The notes beneath the pieces were generated by a model. The model was given only the letters and a program-made list of their open reading frames with translations. It searched no databases and was not told the origin of the DNA. From an uncultured Bacteroidia bacterium (GTDB lineage: Bacteria; Bacteroidota; Bacteroidia; Bacteroidales; UBA932), in assembly GCA_902773925.1 (NCBI GenBank), contig CACYGI010000004.1, positions 186,001 to 250,000 on the forward strand: a stretch of 64,000 nucleotides of DNA, written 5' to 3'. Shown here piece after piece: positions 18,036-26,539 of the stretch (the first letter of the stretch is position 1; every line of letters starts with the position of its first letter). Both the position numbers and the translations under genes were made by a program.

Positions 18036-18944
18036 ATGAAGAATGAGAAACAGTTCTTTCACCTTTGCTCAGATGGCAAAGAATCAAGAGACTTTATTAC
18101 CAGTAACAAAGACTTCGTAGCAGCGATGAATATCATTGCCGTATGCGCAGCAAATACAGAAGCGTCAGTCATTGCCTTTTCACTGCAGGACACCCATTAC
18201 CATTTTCTCCTCTACGGAGAAATGACAGAATGCATTCGATTTCGGGATACCCTCGAGAAAACTTATCGGCACTATGTATCTGCGTCCAGAAAAGACACCG
18301 GAAATGCTGTTCCTGCCGGAGAGTTGTATCCGATTGGAGACAACGACTATCTGATGAACGCAGCAATTTACACAATCATTCAGCCGACCAAAGACAAAAA
18401 GCCGGTTATGCCGTTTGATTATCCCTGGGGAAGCGGCTCACTTTATTTCAGATACAGAAATCATATCCATATCTGGCATTTGGATGACGAAGGGAACACA
18501 CTTCAGGAAATAACTTTTGGCAGTCTCACATCCACCGAAAAAAGAAAAACGCTTCACTCCCATTCATTATCCATACCGGAGCACTGGCTGATTTGCGGAG
18601 GCATAATCCTCCCCCAGAACTACGTAGATATCACATTGTTCGAGAGCATTTTCAAAACTCACAATTGTTATAGGGTATTTCTCGGCAACAGCAGCAAAAA
18701 AGAAGAAGAAATCCTAATGCGAATGGCACAATACAAAGGCATTACCATCGAAGATACAGAGGCCCGGAGACTTGGCAGCGATACCAGCAAAGAGATGTTC
18801 GGGACCTCGTTCCCTCGCCGGCTCACTCCTCACCAGAAGATCAAACTTGCTCAAAACCTTCACCGAAAGCACAACATCTCCTATCGCCAGATCGCAAGTA
18901 TAGTCAACCTCCCGGAAGACGAAATCAGAAGATACACCACATAG
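18036..18944 (+). CDS. REP-associated tyrosine transposase (RAYT, Y1/HUH superfamily)
   Basis: A protein of 302 residues. The HUH metal-binding motif is H54-Y55-H56 in THYHFLLYG. The candidate nucleophile is Y112 in AAIYTIIQPT, the equivalent of the Y-containing helix of RAYT proteins. PFDYPWGSGSLYFRYR matches the conserved DYxWSS region. An additional C-terminal helix-turn-helix (YRQIASIVNLPEDEIRRY) may recognise DNA. A purine-rich GAGGAG ribosome binding site precedes the start. The gene is AT-rich compared with its surroundings. It is bracketed by two near-identical doublets of 54-bp palindromes, the classic relation between a RAYT and its REP substrates. Confidence 0.85.
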   Translation: MKNEKQFFHLCSDGKESRDFITSNKDFVAAMNIIAVCAANTEASVIAFSLQDTHYHFLLYGEMTECIRFRDTLEKTYRHYVSASRKDTGNAVPAGELYPIGDNDYLMNAAIYTIIQPTKDKKPVMPFDYPWGSGSLYFRYRNHIHIWHLDDEGNTLQEITFGSLTSTEKRKTLHSHSLSIPEHWLICGGIILPQNYVDITLFESIFKTHNCYRVFLGNSSKKEEEILMRMAQYKGITIEDTEARRLGSDTSKEMFGTSFPRRLTPHQKIKLAQNLHRKHNISYRQIASIVNLPEDEIRRYTT

Positions 18945-18956
18945 CAACTCACTTGA

Positions 18957-19082
18957 TGCGGCAGGGGGACCCGCCTCAGAGTGCATTCTGGAAGGGGTAA
19001 GCCTGCCGCATCGCCCAAAAACAGCCTGTGCGGCAGAACGACTGGCCTCAGAAGGCCGTCTGACAGTGGTGAGCCTGCCGCA
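18957..19082 (+). repeat. REP-like doublet 2: two 54-bp palindromic units
   Basis: Units lie at 18957-19010 and 19029-19082, with the same 18-base spacer as doublet 1. Comparing the two 126-bp doublets by eye I count about seven mismatches. It starts 12 bases after the transposase stop. Together with doublet 1 it brackets a block of 1216 bp. Confidence 0.85.
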
Positions 19083-19149
19083 TTTTTCTCGATTAAGCAG
19101 GGGCAGAGGGACCCGCCTCTGGCCGGGCAAGGCAGGACGGAGCCAGGGA

Positions 19150-19590
19150 CTATAGCTGCAGTTCCATCCGAAGATGGGGGATACCGGCTTCTTCGAAGAT
19201 GTCGGAGGTGATGTCAAAGCCCATCTTGGAGTAGAAGCCTGAGCAGTACTGCTGGGAATGGAGGACTATGGATCTGGCCCCGGGGATGTCACGGGCAGCT
19301 CGGATGCCGGCCTCCACGACCTGACGGCCCAGCCCTAAGCCGTGCCTGCGGGTCAGCACACGCCCCATATGAACCGCCGAAGGCTCAGCCGCATCTCGAT
19401 AGAGCCGCAGGTAAGCGTGCACCAGGCCGGTATCGTCCTTGGCGAAAACGTGCAGCGCTTCATAATCCACGTTATCCATATCCGGATAGCAGATCCTGCG
19501 CTCCACTGCAAAGACGTCATACCGGGCTTTGAGTATCTCATACACCTCAGCCCCTGAGAGTTCCCCGAACGATTTGACACTAATGGTCAT
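19150..19590 (-). CDS. elaA: ElaA-type GNAT acetyltransferase
   Basis: A protein of 146 residues. The N-terminal FGELSGAEVYEILKARYDVFAVE and CYPDMDNVDYEALH match the ElaA branch of GNAT enzymes. The acetyl-CoA pyrophosphate loop is RRHGLGLGRQVVE, and the C-terminal part contains YSKMGFDITSD. The substrate of ElaA proteins is not established. It stands alone on the minus strand, divergent from the small lipoprotein gene. Confidence 0.85.
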   Translation of the reverse strand: MTISVKSFGELSGAEVYEILKARYDVFAVERRICYPDMDNVDYEALHVFAKDDTGLVHAYLRLYRDAAEPSAVHMGRVLTRRHGLGLGRQVVEAGIRAARDIPGARSIVLHSQQYCSGFYSKMGFDITSDIFEEAGIPHLRMELQL

Positions 19591-19613
19591 AAGTAATCAC
19601 ATATGAATTAGCG

Positions 19614-19621
19614 CAAAAATA
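19614..19621 (-). promoter_or_regulatory. putative elaA promoter -7 box
   Basis: On the minus strand 19621-19614 reads TATTTTTG, a TAnnTTTG match 23 bases before the elaA start. I see no convincing -33 box. Confidence 0.4.
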
Positions 19622-19729
19622 ATAAATCTGCCGATAATAATTTCCGCCCATGTACCATGATTTGAGACAGTTCGTCGGTAATATTGCGAAAAATGAAACT
19701 CACAATTAACCCTTAACACCATCAGAACT

Positions 19730-19978
19730 ATGAAAAGATTCATTATCCTGCTCGCAATCTTTGCCGCAGCCTTCATCCTGCCGTCTTGTGAAAAGCTTAA
19801 CCCGTCAAAATCAACCACCTACACGGTACACACCGATATTGCCCCAACAGAAGACGCTGACAAATATGCTTATGACATCACATTTTTCGAATACAATGAA
19901 ACCGGGGAGAAAATAGCCAATAACAGCGTTACCGGAGCTCCGTTCGTGAATAAACTTTCAGTTTACCTGCAATATTAA
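19730..19978 (+). CDS. small putative lipoprotein, unknown function
   Basis: A protein of 82 residues. A signal peptide ends in the lipobox ILPSC, with the cysteine at residue 20, so the mature protein would be about 63 residues and acylated. The rest is polar with a beta-type pattern (YAYDITFFEYNETGEK) and no known domain. Divergent from elaA and 49 bases before the solitary 54-bp palindrome. I do not recognise a family; the call rests on the clear lipoprotein signal. Confidence 0.55.
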   Translation: MKRFIILLAIFAAAFILPSCEKLNPSKSTTYTVHTDIAPTEDADKYAYDITFFEYNETGEKIANNSVTGAPFVNKLSVYLQY

Positions 19979-20026
19979 TTGAACAGGTAAACCGACTAAA
20001 TATCAATCAGTTTAATCCCTACCCAA

Positions 20027-20080
20027 TGCGGCAGGGACACCGGCCTCAGAAGAGTCTCTGACAGGGATAAGCCTGCCGCA
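20027..20080 (+). repeat. solitary 54-bp REP-like unit
   Basis: The unit is exactly 54 bp, with the same TGCGGCAG and CCTGCCGCA ends and inner CTCAGA/TCTG pair as the four units around the transposase, in the same orientation. It most resembles the second unit of each doublet. It lies about 1 kb from the transposase, in the gap before the BPL_N gene. Confidence 0.8.
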
Positions 20081-20158
20081 TAATCTGAAATCCAGACCAG
20101 GGCATCATCCGGCCCGGAGATTCCCCGGCCACCATCAGATTATTCCGAAATAGTTTGT

Positions 20159-20166
20159 TATCTTTG
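20159..20166 (+). promoter_or_regulatory. putative promoter -7 box of the BPL_N gene
   Basis: TATCTTTG is a perfect TAnnTTTG match 20 bases before the start at 20187. The -33 region is not convincing. An 8-base inverted repeat (TAATCTGA 20081-20088, TCAGATTA 20135-20142) lies just upstream. Confidence 0.5.
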
Positions 20167-20186
20167 CGGAACTTAAACCAATTGTA

Positions 20187-21527
20187 ATGAAGAAGTTTTT
20201 ATTCGTTCTGATGGCAGGCCTGGTCCTCGTCGCAGCCGTTGCTCCCGATGCTTCGGCTCGCAGGAAAAAGAAACAGGAGCCTGCTCCGGCAAAGATTGTT
20301 ACCAACGACAAAGGTTATTATAAAGACGTATGGATGGACAGCGGCATCGGAGTATCTTCACGCCGCGACCTCCCTTCCACCCGCTATCTGGGATTGCAGA
20401 TGGAGGCGCTGGTCACCCCTCCGAAGGATAAGCTCACGGCAGAGGACACTCTGCTTCAGAATGCGACGATCATCGGATCGGAGATTGACGAGAACGGAGT
20501 CCTGCTCTACCCTGACGGCGCTCCCCGTTTCCGCTGCATATATATGAACGGCGGCAATGCGAAGGCCCTCTCCCGCCCCTTGGGCGATGCAGGGCGCAAG
20601 GTTTTCACTGATTTCATCCACGCCGGAGGCAGCTATGTCGGCAGCTGCGCGGGAGCATTCTTCGCCTGCCACTACAAGCTGATGGACGACGGAGTCCAGG
20701 ATTTCAGCCCCGAATATATCGGCATCTGGCCGGGCGTGGTCCGCAATACCCTGCTGACCGACACCCCTACTGGCATCTTCGTGGACGAAGGTTCGCCCCT
20801 GCTGAAGTACTACGACTACGGAGGCGACAATTATGTTGAGGAGGTCTATCACAACGGTGGCTGCTACGGCATCTGCGATACGCTCTGGCCGGCGGCCGGC
20901 GAAGTGCTTGCCCGCTACGACATTTCGATGCTTGACAGCACCAAACGCGATTTCCACGGCTATCCCGCCATCTGGTCGGTCAAGGAGCGCGAGGAATGGG
21001 GCCGCGTCATCTCCTGCGGCTCGCATCCCGAAGGTTCCAACGGCGGCGAGAGGCTCCAGCTGATGAGCGCGATGCTCCGCTATGCCCTGGAAGGAAATGC
21101 TCCCGCCCGCATCAAGGGCGAGCTGACTCTGGGCGAAAAGCGGGAGATGATCAAGACCACCGGCGAACAGGATCCCGCCTACACGCGCATCGGCGATCTG
21201 CAGTACCATCATTTCACGGTCAACGTGCCTGCAGGCCTGGACACCCTGACCATCAATGTCGATACTCCGGACGAGACCTTCAAGGACTGCGGCCTCTGGA
21301 TTTTCGCAGACCCTGCTGATTTCGCTTTCCGCGAAAATGCGCGTTACCAGAATATCACGCGCAAGGCCCGCACGACCCTTGAGATCCCCGCTCCGGCGCC
21401 GGGACTCTACTACGTCTCGGTCTATTGCGCCACCACGGTCGAAGCCACGGAGGGCGAAAAGGGCACGGTATATACCGGCCACACTGAAGTCCTCAACGGC
21501 GTCCCGTACGTCATAGAAGTAAAATAG
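20187..21527 (+). CDS. secreted BPL_N (glutamine-amidotransferase-like) protein with PPC-type C-terminal domain
   Basis: A protein of 446 residues. A signal peptide (KFLFVLMAGLVLVAAVAP) precedes a basic linker. The central domain has the amidotransferase-like nucleophile elbow GSCAGAFFACHY with C154, and FRCIYMNGGNAKAL before it, as in the N-terminal domain of biotin-protein-ligase-like proteins (BPL_N). From about residue 325 a beta-sandwich resembles bacterial pre-peptidase C-terminal domains (YHHFTVNVPAGLDTLTINVDT). It should be periplasmic or surface-located; no substrate is known. It has its own promoter and terminator. Confidence 0.75.
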   Translation: MKKFLFVLMAGLVLVAAVAPDASARRKKKQEPAPAKIVTNDKGYYKDVWMDSGIGVSSRRDLPSTRYLGLQMEALVTPPKDKLTAEDTLLQNATIIGSEIDENGVLLYPDGAPRFRCIYMNGGNAKALSRPLGDAGRKVFTDFIHAGGSYVGSCAGAFFACHYKLMDDGVQDFSPEYIGIWPGVVRNTLLTDTPTGIFVDEGSPLLKYYDYGGDNYVEEVYHNGGCYGICDTLWPAAGEVLARYDISMLDSTKRDFHGYPAIWSVKEREEWGRVISCGSHPEGSNGGERLQLMSAMLRYALEGNAPARIKGELTLGEKREMIKTTGEQDPAYTRIGDLQYHHFTVNVPAGLDTLTINVDTPDETFKDCGLWIFADPADFAFRENARYQNITRKARTTLEIPAPAPGLYYVSVYCATTVEATEGEKGTVYTGHTEVLNGVPYVIEVK

Positions 21528-21533
21528 CCCGAC

Positions 21534-21566
21534 GCGGCCGGATAGCTCCGCCGCTTTTGCTTTTTT
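21534..21566 (+). terminator. rho-independent terminator after the BPL_N gene
   Basis: GCGGCCGGA (21534-21542) pairs with TCCGCCGC (21547-21554), with one bulged base and a TAGC loop, followed by TTTTGCTTTTTT. It overlaps the -33 box of the recJ promoter. Confidence 0.65.
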
Positions 21567-21587
21567 GGTATATTATATTTACATTTG
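21556..21587 (+). promoter_or_regulatory. recJ promoter
   Basis: TTTG at 21556-21559 and TACATTTG at 21580-21587 are 20 bases apart, close to the ideal Bacteroidota spacing. The -7 box ends only 6 bases before the first ATG, so the transcript would have almost no leader. Confidence 0.6.
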
Positions 21588-21593
21588 CGGGCT

Positions 21594-23345
21594 ATGACGA
21601 TGGAAAAGAAATGGATCGTGCGTGAGCCGGGCAATCCGGCGGCGGTGCGTCAGCTCTCTCAGGAGCTGGGTATCGACCAGGTACTGGCCAACCTGCTGGT
21701 CCAGCGCGGCATTGACAATTTCGCCAAGGCCCGCGAATTTTTCCGTCCCGATCTGAGCATGCTCCACGACCCGTTCCTGATGAAGGATATGGACAAAGCC
21801 GTGGAGCGCCTGCATTCGGCCATCACCAGCGGCGAGAAGATCCTTATCTACGGCGACTACGACGTGGACGGCACGACCGCCGTATCGCTCGTATTCTCAT
21901 TCGTCAGGCAGTACACCCAGGCCATCGAGTATTATATCCCCGACCGCTACGATGAGGGCTACGGCCTGTCATACAAGGGCATCGATACGGCCCGCGAGCA
22001 CGGCTGCACGCTGATCATCACGCTGGACTGCGGTATCAAGGCCGTCGAGAAAGTCAAGTACGCCAAGAATCTGGGCATCGACGTGATCATCTGCGACCAC
22101 CACCTGCCCGACGTCGAGCTGCCGCCGGCAGTTGCGGTCCTCGACCCCAAGCGCGACGACGATACCTATCCGTTCGACGACCTGTCGGGCTGCGGCGTGG
22201 GATTCAAGCTCGTGCAGGCTTATTCTCAGAAGTTCGACATTCCTTTCGAAAAGATCGTGACGCTGCTCGACCTGCTCGTGGTCAGCATCGCATCGGACCT
22301 TGTTTCGGTCACGGGCGAAAACCGCGTCCTCGCATATTACGGCCTCAAGCAGCTGAACGAGAACCCCCGCAAGGGCCTCAAGTCCATCATCAAGCTTTCG
22401 GGCCTGGAGAAGCACAATATCACCATCGACGAGATCGTCTTCAAGATCGGTCCGCGCATCAATGCGGCCGGCCGTATGGAGTCGGGCCGCACGGCGGTGG
22501 ATATGCTCACTTCGCGTGATGACGGGGATGCCCTGGAGATCGGCGCTGCCATCAACGCGCATAACGACGACCGCAAGCGCATCGACCGCGAGATCACGGA
22601 GGAAGCCCTGGCGATGGTCCGTGCCGAAGCCGGATTTGAGAACAAGAAGTCGACCATTGTCTATAACCCCAAGTGGCACAAGGGCGTCGTCGGTATCGTG
22701 GCCTCCCGCCTGGTCGAGGCTTATTACCGCCCGACCATCGTGCTGACGCAGTCCAACGGCTTTATCACCGGCTCGGCCCGTTCGGTGACCGGATTCGACC
22801 TCTATGAGGCTATCGAGTCCTGCGCAGACCTGCTGGAGAATTTCGGCGGCCACACCTACGCCGCCGGACTTACCATCCGGGAGGAGAATTTCGAAGAGTT
22901 CTGCACCCGTTTCGAAAAGTTCGTCGAGGAGAAGATCGCCAACGTGCAGCTCACTCCCGTCATCAATATCGATTCATATCTGGATTTCAAGCAGATCACG
23001 CCGAAGTTCTTCCATCTGCTGAAGTCTTTCCAGCCTTTCGGTCCCGGCAACCAGTCTCCCGTCTTCATCACGGAGAACGTCTATGACAATGGCAACGGCC
23101 GCAAGGTGGGCTCTGGTGAGCGCGAGGGCGATGACAAGAAGCACCTGCGCCTCGAGCTGATTCAGGAGGATGAGCCGTATCATCACATTTCGGCCATCGC
23201 CTTCAATCTTTCGGAGCATTTCGATCACATGCATTCCGGCAATCCGGTGGATATCTGCTACTCCATCGCCGAGAATTATTACCGCGGCATAGCCAATATC
23301 CAGCTCCGCGTCAAGGACATCAAAGAGAAAGAGACTATCTTCTGA
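21594..23345 (+). CDS. recJ: single-stranded-DNA exonuclease RecJ
   Basis: A protein of 583 residues that degrades single-stranded DNA 5' to 3' in recombination and mismatch repair. The DHH phosphoesterase motifs are DYDVDGTTAVSLV and CDHHLPD. The DHHA1 motif GGHTYAAGLT is near residue 420, and an OB-type C-terminal region follows. The ATG at 21594 (MTMEKKWIV) was used; 21600 is equally plausible given the very close promoter. It ends 6 bases before the convergent exporter gene, with no terminator between. Confidence 0.95.
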   Translation: MTMEKKWIVREPGNPAAVRQLSQELGIDQVLANLLVQRGIDNFAKAREFFRPDLSMLHDPFLMKDMDKAVERLHSAITSGEKILIYGDYDVDGTTAVSLVFSFVRQYTQAIEYYIPDRYDEGYGLSYKGIDTAREHGCTLIITLDCGIKAVEKVKYAKNLGIDVIICDHHLPDVELPPAVAVLDPKRDDDTYPFDDLSGCGVGFKLVQAYSQKFDIPFEKIVTLLDLLVVSIASDLVSVTGENRVLAYYGLKQLNENPRKGLKSIIKLSGLEKHNITIDEIVFKIGPRINAAGRMESGRTAVDMLTSRDDGDALEIGAAINAHNDDRKRIDREITEEALAMVRAEAGFENKKSTIVYNPKWHKGVVGIVASRLVEAYYRPTIVLTQSNGFITGSARSVTGFDLYEAIESCADLLENFGGHTYAAGLTIREENFEEFCTRFEKFVEEKIANVQLTPVINIDSYLDFKQITPKFFHLLKSFQPFGPGNQSPVFITENVYDNGNGRKVGSGEREGDDKKHLRLELIQEDEPYHHISAIAFNLSEHFDHMHSGNPVDICYSIAENYYRGIANIQLRVKDIKEKETIF

Positions 23346-23351
23346 TCAATA

Positions 23352-26300
23352 TCAGGAGCGGGGCCGGCGATAGATCAGCGGATCGAATGCCGCGATCAAG
23401 CCCGGCAAGACGAAGAGGATGAGTATCATCGCGGAGAATGCGCCGATACCCAGACTCTTGACAACGGAGCCTATCATCGGATCTTCCATCACCAGATACA
23501 TCACTATCGGCACGAGCGAGAGGATAATGCCCGATGAGAGAATCGAGTGCGAAGCGCCGCGATATGCAGCCTCCAGGGCATAGACGATATCCCCCTTGCT
23601 GCGGGCTGAGCGATACACGCTTGTGAAAAGAATCGAATAATCTATCGTCGCGCCCATCAGGATGCCCTGCACTATAAGATATGCCATATAGAACATCAGC
23701 CTGCCGCCAATGCCGCTGACGATGACATTGATATAAACGCCGCTCATTATCACCATTATAAGTGGAATCGGCACGAAGAGCGAACGGAAATCAATGGCCA
23801 CTATCAGGAATATCGAAAGCACCGTGAGCACCGTAAGCAGCAGCAATTCTTTGGGGAAACTGTCCTTAAGCTCCTTGTACATCTCCGACTCGCCGATCCA
23901 GTAATGCGTGTGCGGCAGCGACTCATCTGCCAGAGAGCGGACACGGTCTATGAAAGCAAACGTTTCGTCGCCCTCATATGAATAATCCGTGATAACCACC
24001 GCAGCCGAAATCTTGTCCCCGCGCATCAATTTGCGGGCGGAAGCCAGAGCGTCGCGGGCGCCTGCAGCCTGGTCGGCAAAATCTGAAGCGTACTGACTGA
24101 CGGCAGGCTTTTGCAGCAGCGAATCGACTGCAAAGGCAAGCAGCTCTTCCGGCGTCGAAGTCCACGAAGGATCAAAATCCCGCCGGCTGAGCGCATACAT
24201 ATACATTAATTGCATCTCATCCAGCGAAACGGGAATACCCGCGGCAGTAAGTGCGCGCTGGATGCGGCGGGCGCTGTAGCGGCGGCCCGAAAAAGCCATC
24301 TCGGCCAGAATCTCGACCGGTGTCGGAGGCTCGATGACCGCCGTTGCTATCTCCGGCGTGGCGACAGGAATCGAATCAATCGAAGACGCGGCCACCAGCA
24401 CACTGTCAATCGGATTATCGATCGTTGCGACCAGCACCACGTGCGAAGTATCGGCTGGAACCTCGGCCACCAGCGGCGCGGGACCGGCTTTGTAAACTTC
24501 CTCTATCTCCGCCTGACGGACCAGGAACAGATCTCTGACGACGGCAGGGACCATCCGGGCATACATCCCCTTGGACAACTTTTCTTTGGCAAAGAGCGAA
24601 AGTTCATAGGGCGACATTGTCTTGCCTGCGCGGCCTGCCATCCTATAAAGCATCGGCATCATATCTGTCTCGATACCCAGGAAATCCTCCATCTGCCCGG
24701 GCGTCAGCGGCGTCACCACCTCTTCGTAAGAGAGCTTGCGCTCCTTCGCCATCATTTCGGCATACTCGGCGGGGATCTCGCCGGAAGCCATTATCCTGCG
24801 GAGGATCTTCTCATCCAGCTTGACCTTCGCGGGGACGGCAACCGATGTATCGGCGGGGGCGGAGGCGACCGCCACGCTATCGACCGGCACGCTGTCAATC
24901 GCCAGAGTGTCAACAGCCAGGCTGTCAGCCATCACGACAGTATCCACCTCAGGCAGAGCCAGAGTCGCGGGAAGCGAATCGACCACGGCTGCGACCAGTC
25001 CGGGCTCGGGCTGATCCTGCAGCGAAGGCTCTGGCGATGGAATATCAGCGGTCTTTTCAGACGAAATGGCGGCGGCAAACATCCGCTCCATCATCTTATT
25101 CATATCAAAGCGGGCAGGAACCAGTCCGGCATCTGAAAGCGGCCCGGCGGCCTCCATCAATTCGTCGAAAGAAAGCCGTCCCTCACCCCAGGGATGCCGC
25201 TGCGCGTAGTAAAGCAGTCGCAGAACATCCGTGAGCATACCCGTTTGGGCAAGCGAATCGAGATTAGCGAGAGCACTCTCGTCAAAAGCCGCAAAACCGG
25301 CGGCAGAGGCATCAGGCATTCCGGCCATGCTGCCATCCAGCACCGAGCGAAGCATTTCACCCGTAAGCAAATCCTGCATCTGCTCGACGCTGCAGGCCTT
25401 TGCGGGCCCCGAAGGCCAGCTGAAAGAGGCACTCACTCCCCGGCTTGTCGCGATGCTGTCCAGCAGGGCCGGCACGGCCGCCTCATCGGCGGTATCATAT
25501 ATGAGCATCAGCGGATTGTCGGAACGTTGGGCATCGGTCGCGACACTTGACCAGGTCGGCACGAAAGATATGGTGGTCCGGCGCTGAAATATTGCCGAGC
25601 AAATGAATACGACGAGGGCCAGCACCGCGAGCGGATAGCGGAAACGTTTTTCGAAACGCGCCAGGCGGGCGGCCGGGAGCGCAGGGATCTTACGGTTCTT
25701 GCCGTTCAGGTATCGGTCGGCCCAGATGATCATGGCCGGCATCACGGTAAAATTGCAGATCAGCGAAAATCCGACACCTTTGGCCAGAACAAATCCCAGG
25801 TCGGCGCCTATCTTGAGCTTGATAAAGACCAGCATCAGCAGGCTCACCACGGTGGTAAAGGCGCTGCTAAGGATTGATGAGGAGGCTCCTGAGATAGCAG
25901 CCTGGAGCGCTTCCGCTGCGCCCCGGCCGAGAGCCTTTTCCTGCCGGTAACGATTGACCAGGATTATCGAATAATCCATCGAAAGGATCATCTGCAGGAC
26001 CGGGCAAAGCGTGGTGGTCATCAGCGAAACATCCGGCAGGAGCGCATTGGTCCCCATATTGAGAATCACCGCGAATCCGATGGATACCATAATGAGCAGC
26101 ACGTCCGCCAGCGACGGGCACATCAGCAGCAGGACCAGCAGGGCCAGCGAAACGCCGACGGTCAGGGCCTTCGGCAGTTCATTCGGCATCAGATTTTCGG
26201 CATTGCCGAATGAAGCACCCATCGAACGCATCTGCGCGTCAAGTTCCGAAGAATCCTGCGCGACAACGTCCATCCCGATTTTCATGGGCGACGCGTCCGG

Positions 26301-26432
26301 CAGATAGCGGGTCATATCCGTATTGATATTGATAAAGGGTATAAGGCAGGCGCATCCCGCGACCAGTACGGCCATCAGGATGAACAGGGGCACGCGCCAC
26401 TTTACCAGAGGACGAGATAAATTGACCGACAC
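23352..26432 (-). CDS. RND superfamily exporter (MMPL type) with long extracytoplasmic insertion
   Basis: A protein of 1026 residues. It has two related membrane halves: a helix near the N terminus, an extracytoplasmic loop, and helices including LSMDYSIILVNRYRQE in the first half and GATIDYSILFTSVYR in the second. Each half carries the MMPL-type acidic pair. The extracytoplasmic region between them is expanded with disordered stretches at about residues 490-530 and 655-695, rich in D, S, V and A (repeats of the type VDSVAV). The start is a GTG at 26432 preceded by AAGGA; the frame upstream of it contains the promoter. The substrate is unknown; lipid or hopanoid-like cargo is known for relatives. 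Confidence 0.85.
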   Translation of the reverse strand: MSVNLSRPLVKWRVPLFILMAVLVAGCACLIPFININTDMTRYLPDASPMKIGMDVVAQDSSELDAQMRSMGASFGNAENLMPNELPKALTVGVSLALLVLLLMCPSLADVLLIMVSIGFAVILNMGTNALLPDVSLMTTTLCPVLQMILSMDYSIILVNRYRQEKALGRGAAEALQAAISGASSSILSSAFTTVVSLLMLVFIKLKIGADLGFVLAKGVGFSLICNFTVMPAMIIWADRYLNGKNRKIPALPAARLARFEKRFRYPLAVLALVVFICSAIFQRRTTISFVPTWSSVATDAQRSDNPLMLIYDTADEAAVPALLDSIATSRGVSASFSWPSGPAKACSVEQMQDLLTGEMLRSVLDGSMAGMPDASAAGFAAFDESALANLDSLAQTGMLTDVLRLLYYAQRHPWGEGRLSFDELMEAAGPLSDAGLVPARFDMNKMMERMFAAAISSEKTADIPSPEPSLQDQPEPGLVAAVVDSLPATLALPEVDTVVMADSLAVDTLAIDSVPVDSVAVASAPADTSVAVPAKVKLDEKILRRIMASGEIPAEYAEMMAKERKLSYEEVVTPLTPGQMEDFLGIETDMMPMLYRMAGRAGKTMSPYELSLFAKEKLSKGMYARMVPAVVRDLFLVRQAEIEEVYKAGPAPLVAEVPADTSHVVLVATIDNPIDSVLVAASSIDSIPVATPEIATAVIEPPTPVEILAEMAFSGRRYSARRIQRALTAAGIPVSLDEMQLMYMYALSRRDFDPSWTSTPEELLAFAVDSLLQKPAVSQYASDFADQAAGARDALASARKLMRGDKISAAVVITDYSYEGDETFAFIDRVRSLADESLPHTHYWIGESEMYKELKDSFPKELLLLTVLTVLSIFLIVAIDFRSLFVPIPLIMVIMSGVYINVIVSGIGGRLMFYMAYLIVQGILMGATIDYSILFTSVYRSARSKGDIVYALEAAYRGASHSILSSGIILSLVPIVMYLVMEDPMIGSVVKSLGIGAFSAMILILFVLPGLIAAFDPLIYRRPRS

Positions 26433-26453
26433 TATCCTTAAAAAAAAACTCAG

Positions 26454-26461
26454 CAAATATA
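26454..26461 (-). promoter_or_regulatory. putative exporter promoter -7 box
   Basis: On the minus strand 26461-26454 is TATATTTG, a perfect match, 21 bases before the GTG start at 26432. This position rules out a start further upstream. Confidence 0.5.
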
Positions 26462-26510
26462 GCAAATTTCAACCTTCAACGCACTTTATCCAACTTTTGG
26501 GAAAATTATT

Positions 26511-26518
26511 TACTTTTG
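26511..26518 (+). promoter_or_regulatory. putative lysS promoter -7 box
   Basis: TACTTTTG matches TAnnTTTG 21 bases before the lysS start. It is divergent from the exporter promoter, about 50 bases away. Confidence 0.45.
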
Positions 26519-26539
26519 TAAGTTGTAAAGATAAAACCT

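Noticed and set aside
17867..19082. CRISPR array
   Set aside because: The units are palindromic 54-mers with an identical 18-base spacer in both doublets; there are no variable spacers or cas genes.
19083..19149. Degenerate sixth palindromic unit after doublet 2
   Set aside because: GC-rich pieces such as GCAGGGG and GGCAGG are present but the ends do not pair convincingly.
26433..26465. TTG start for the RND exporter
   Set aside because: It lies on top of the -7 box, so it would not be transcribed as part of the message; the GTG at 26432 has a ribosome binding site.
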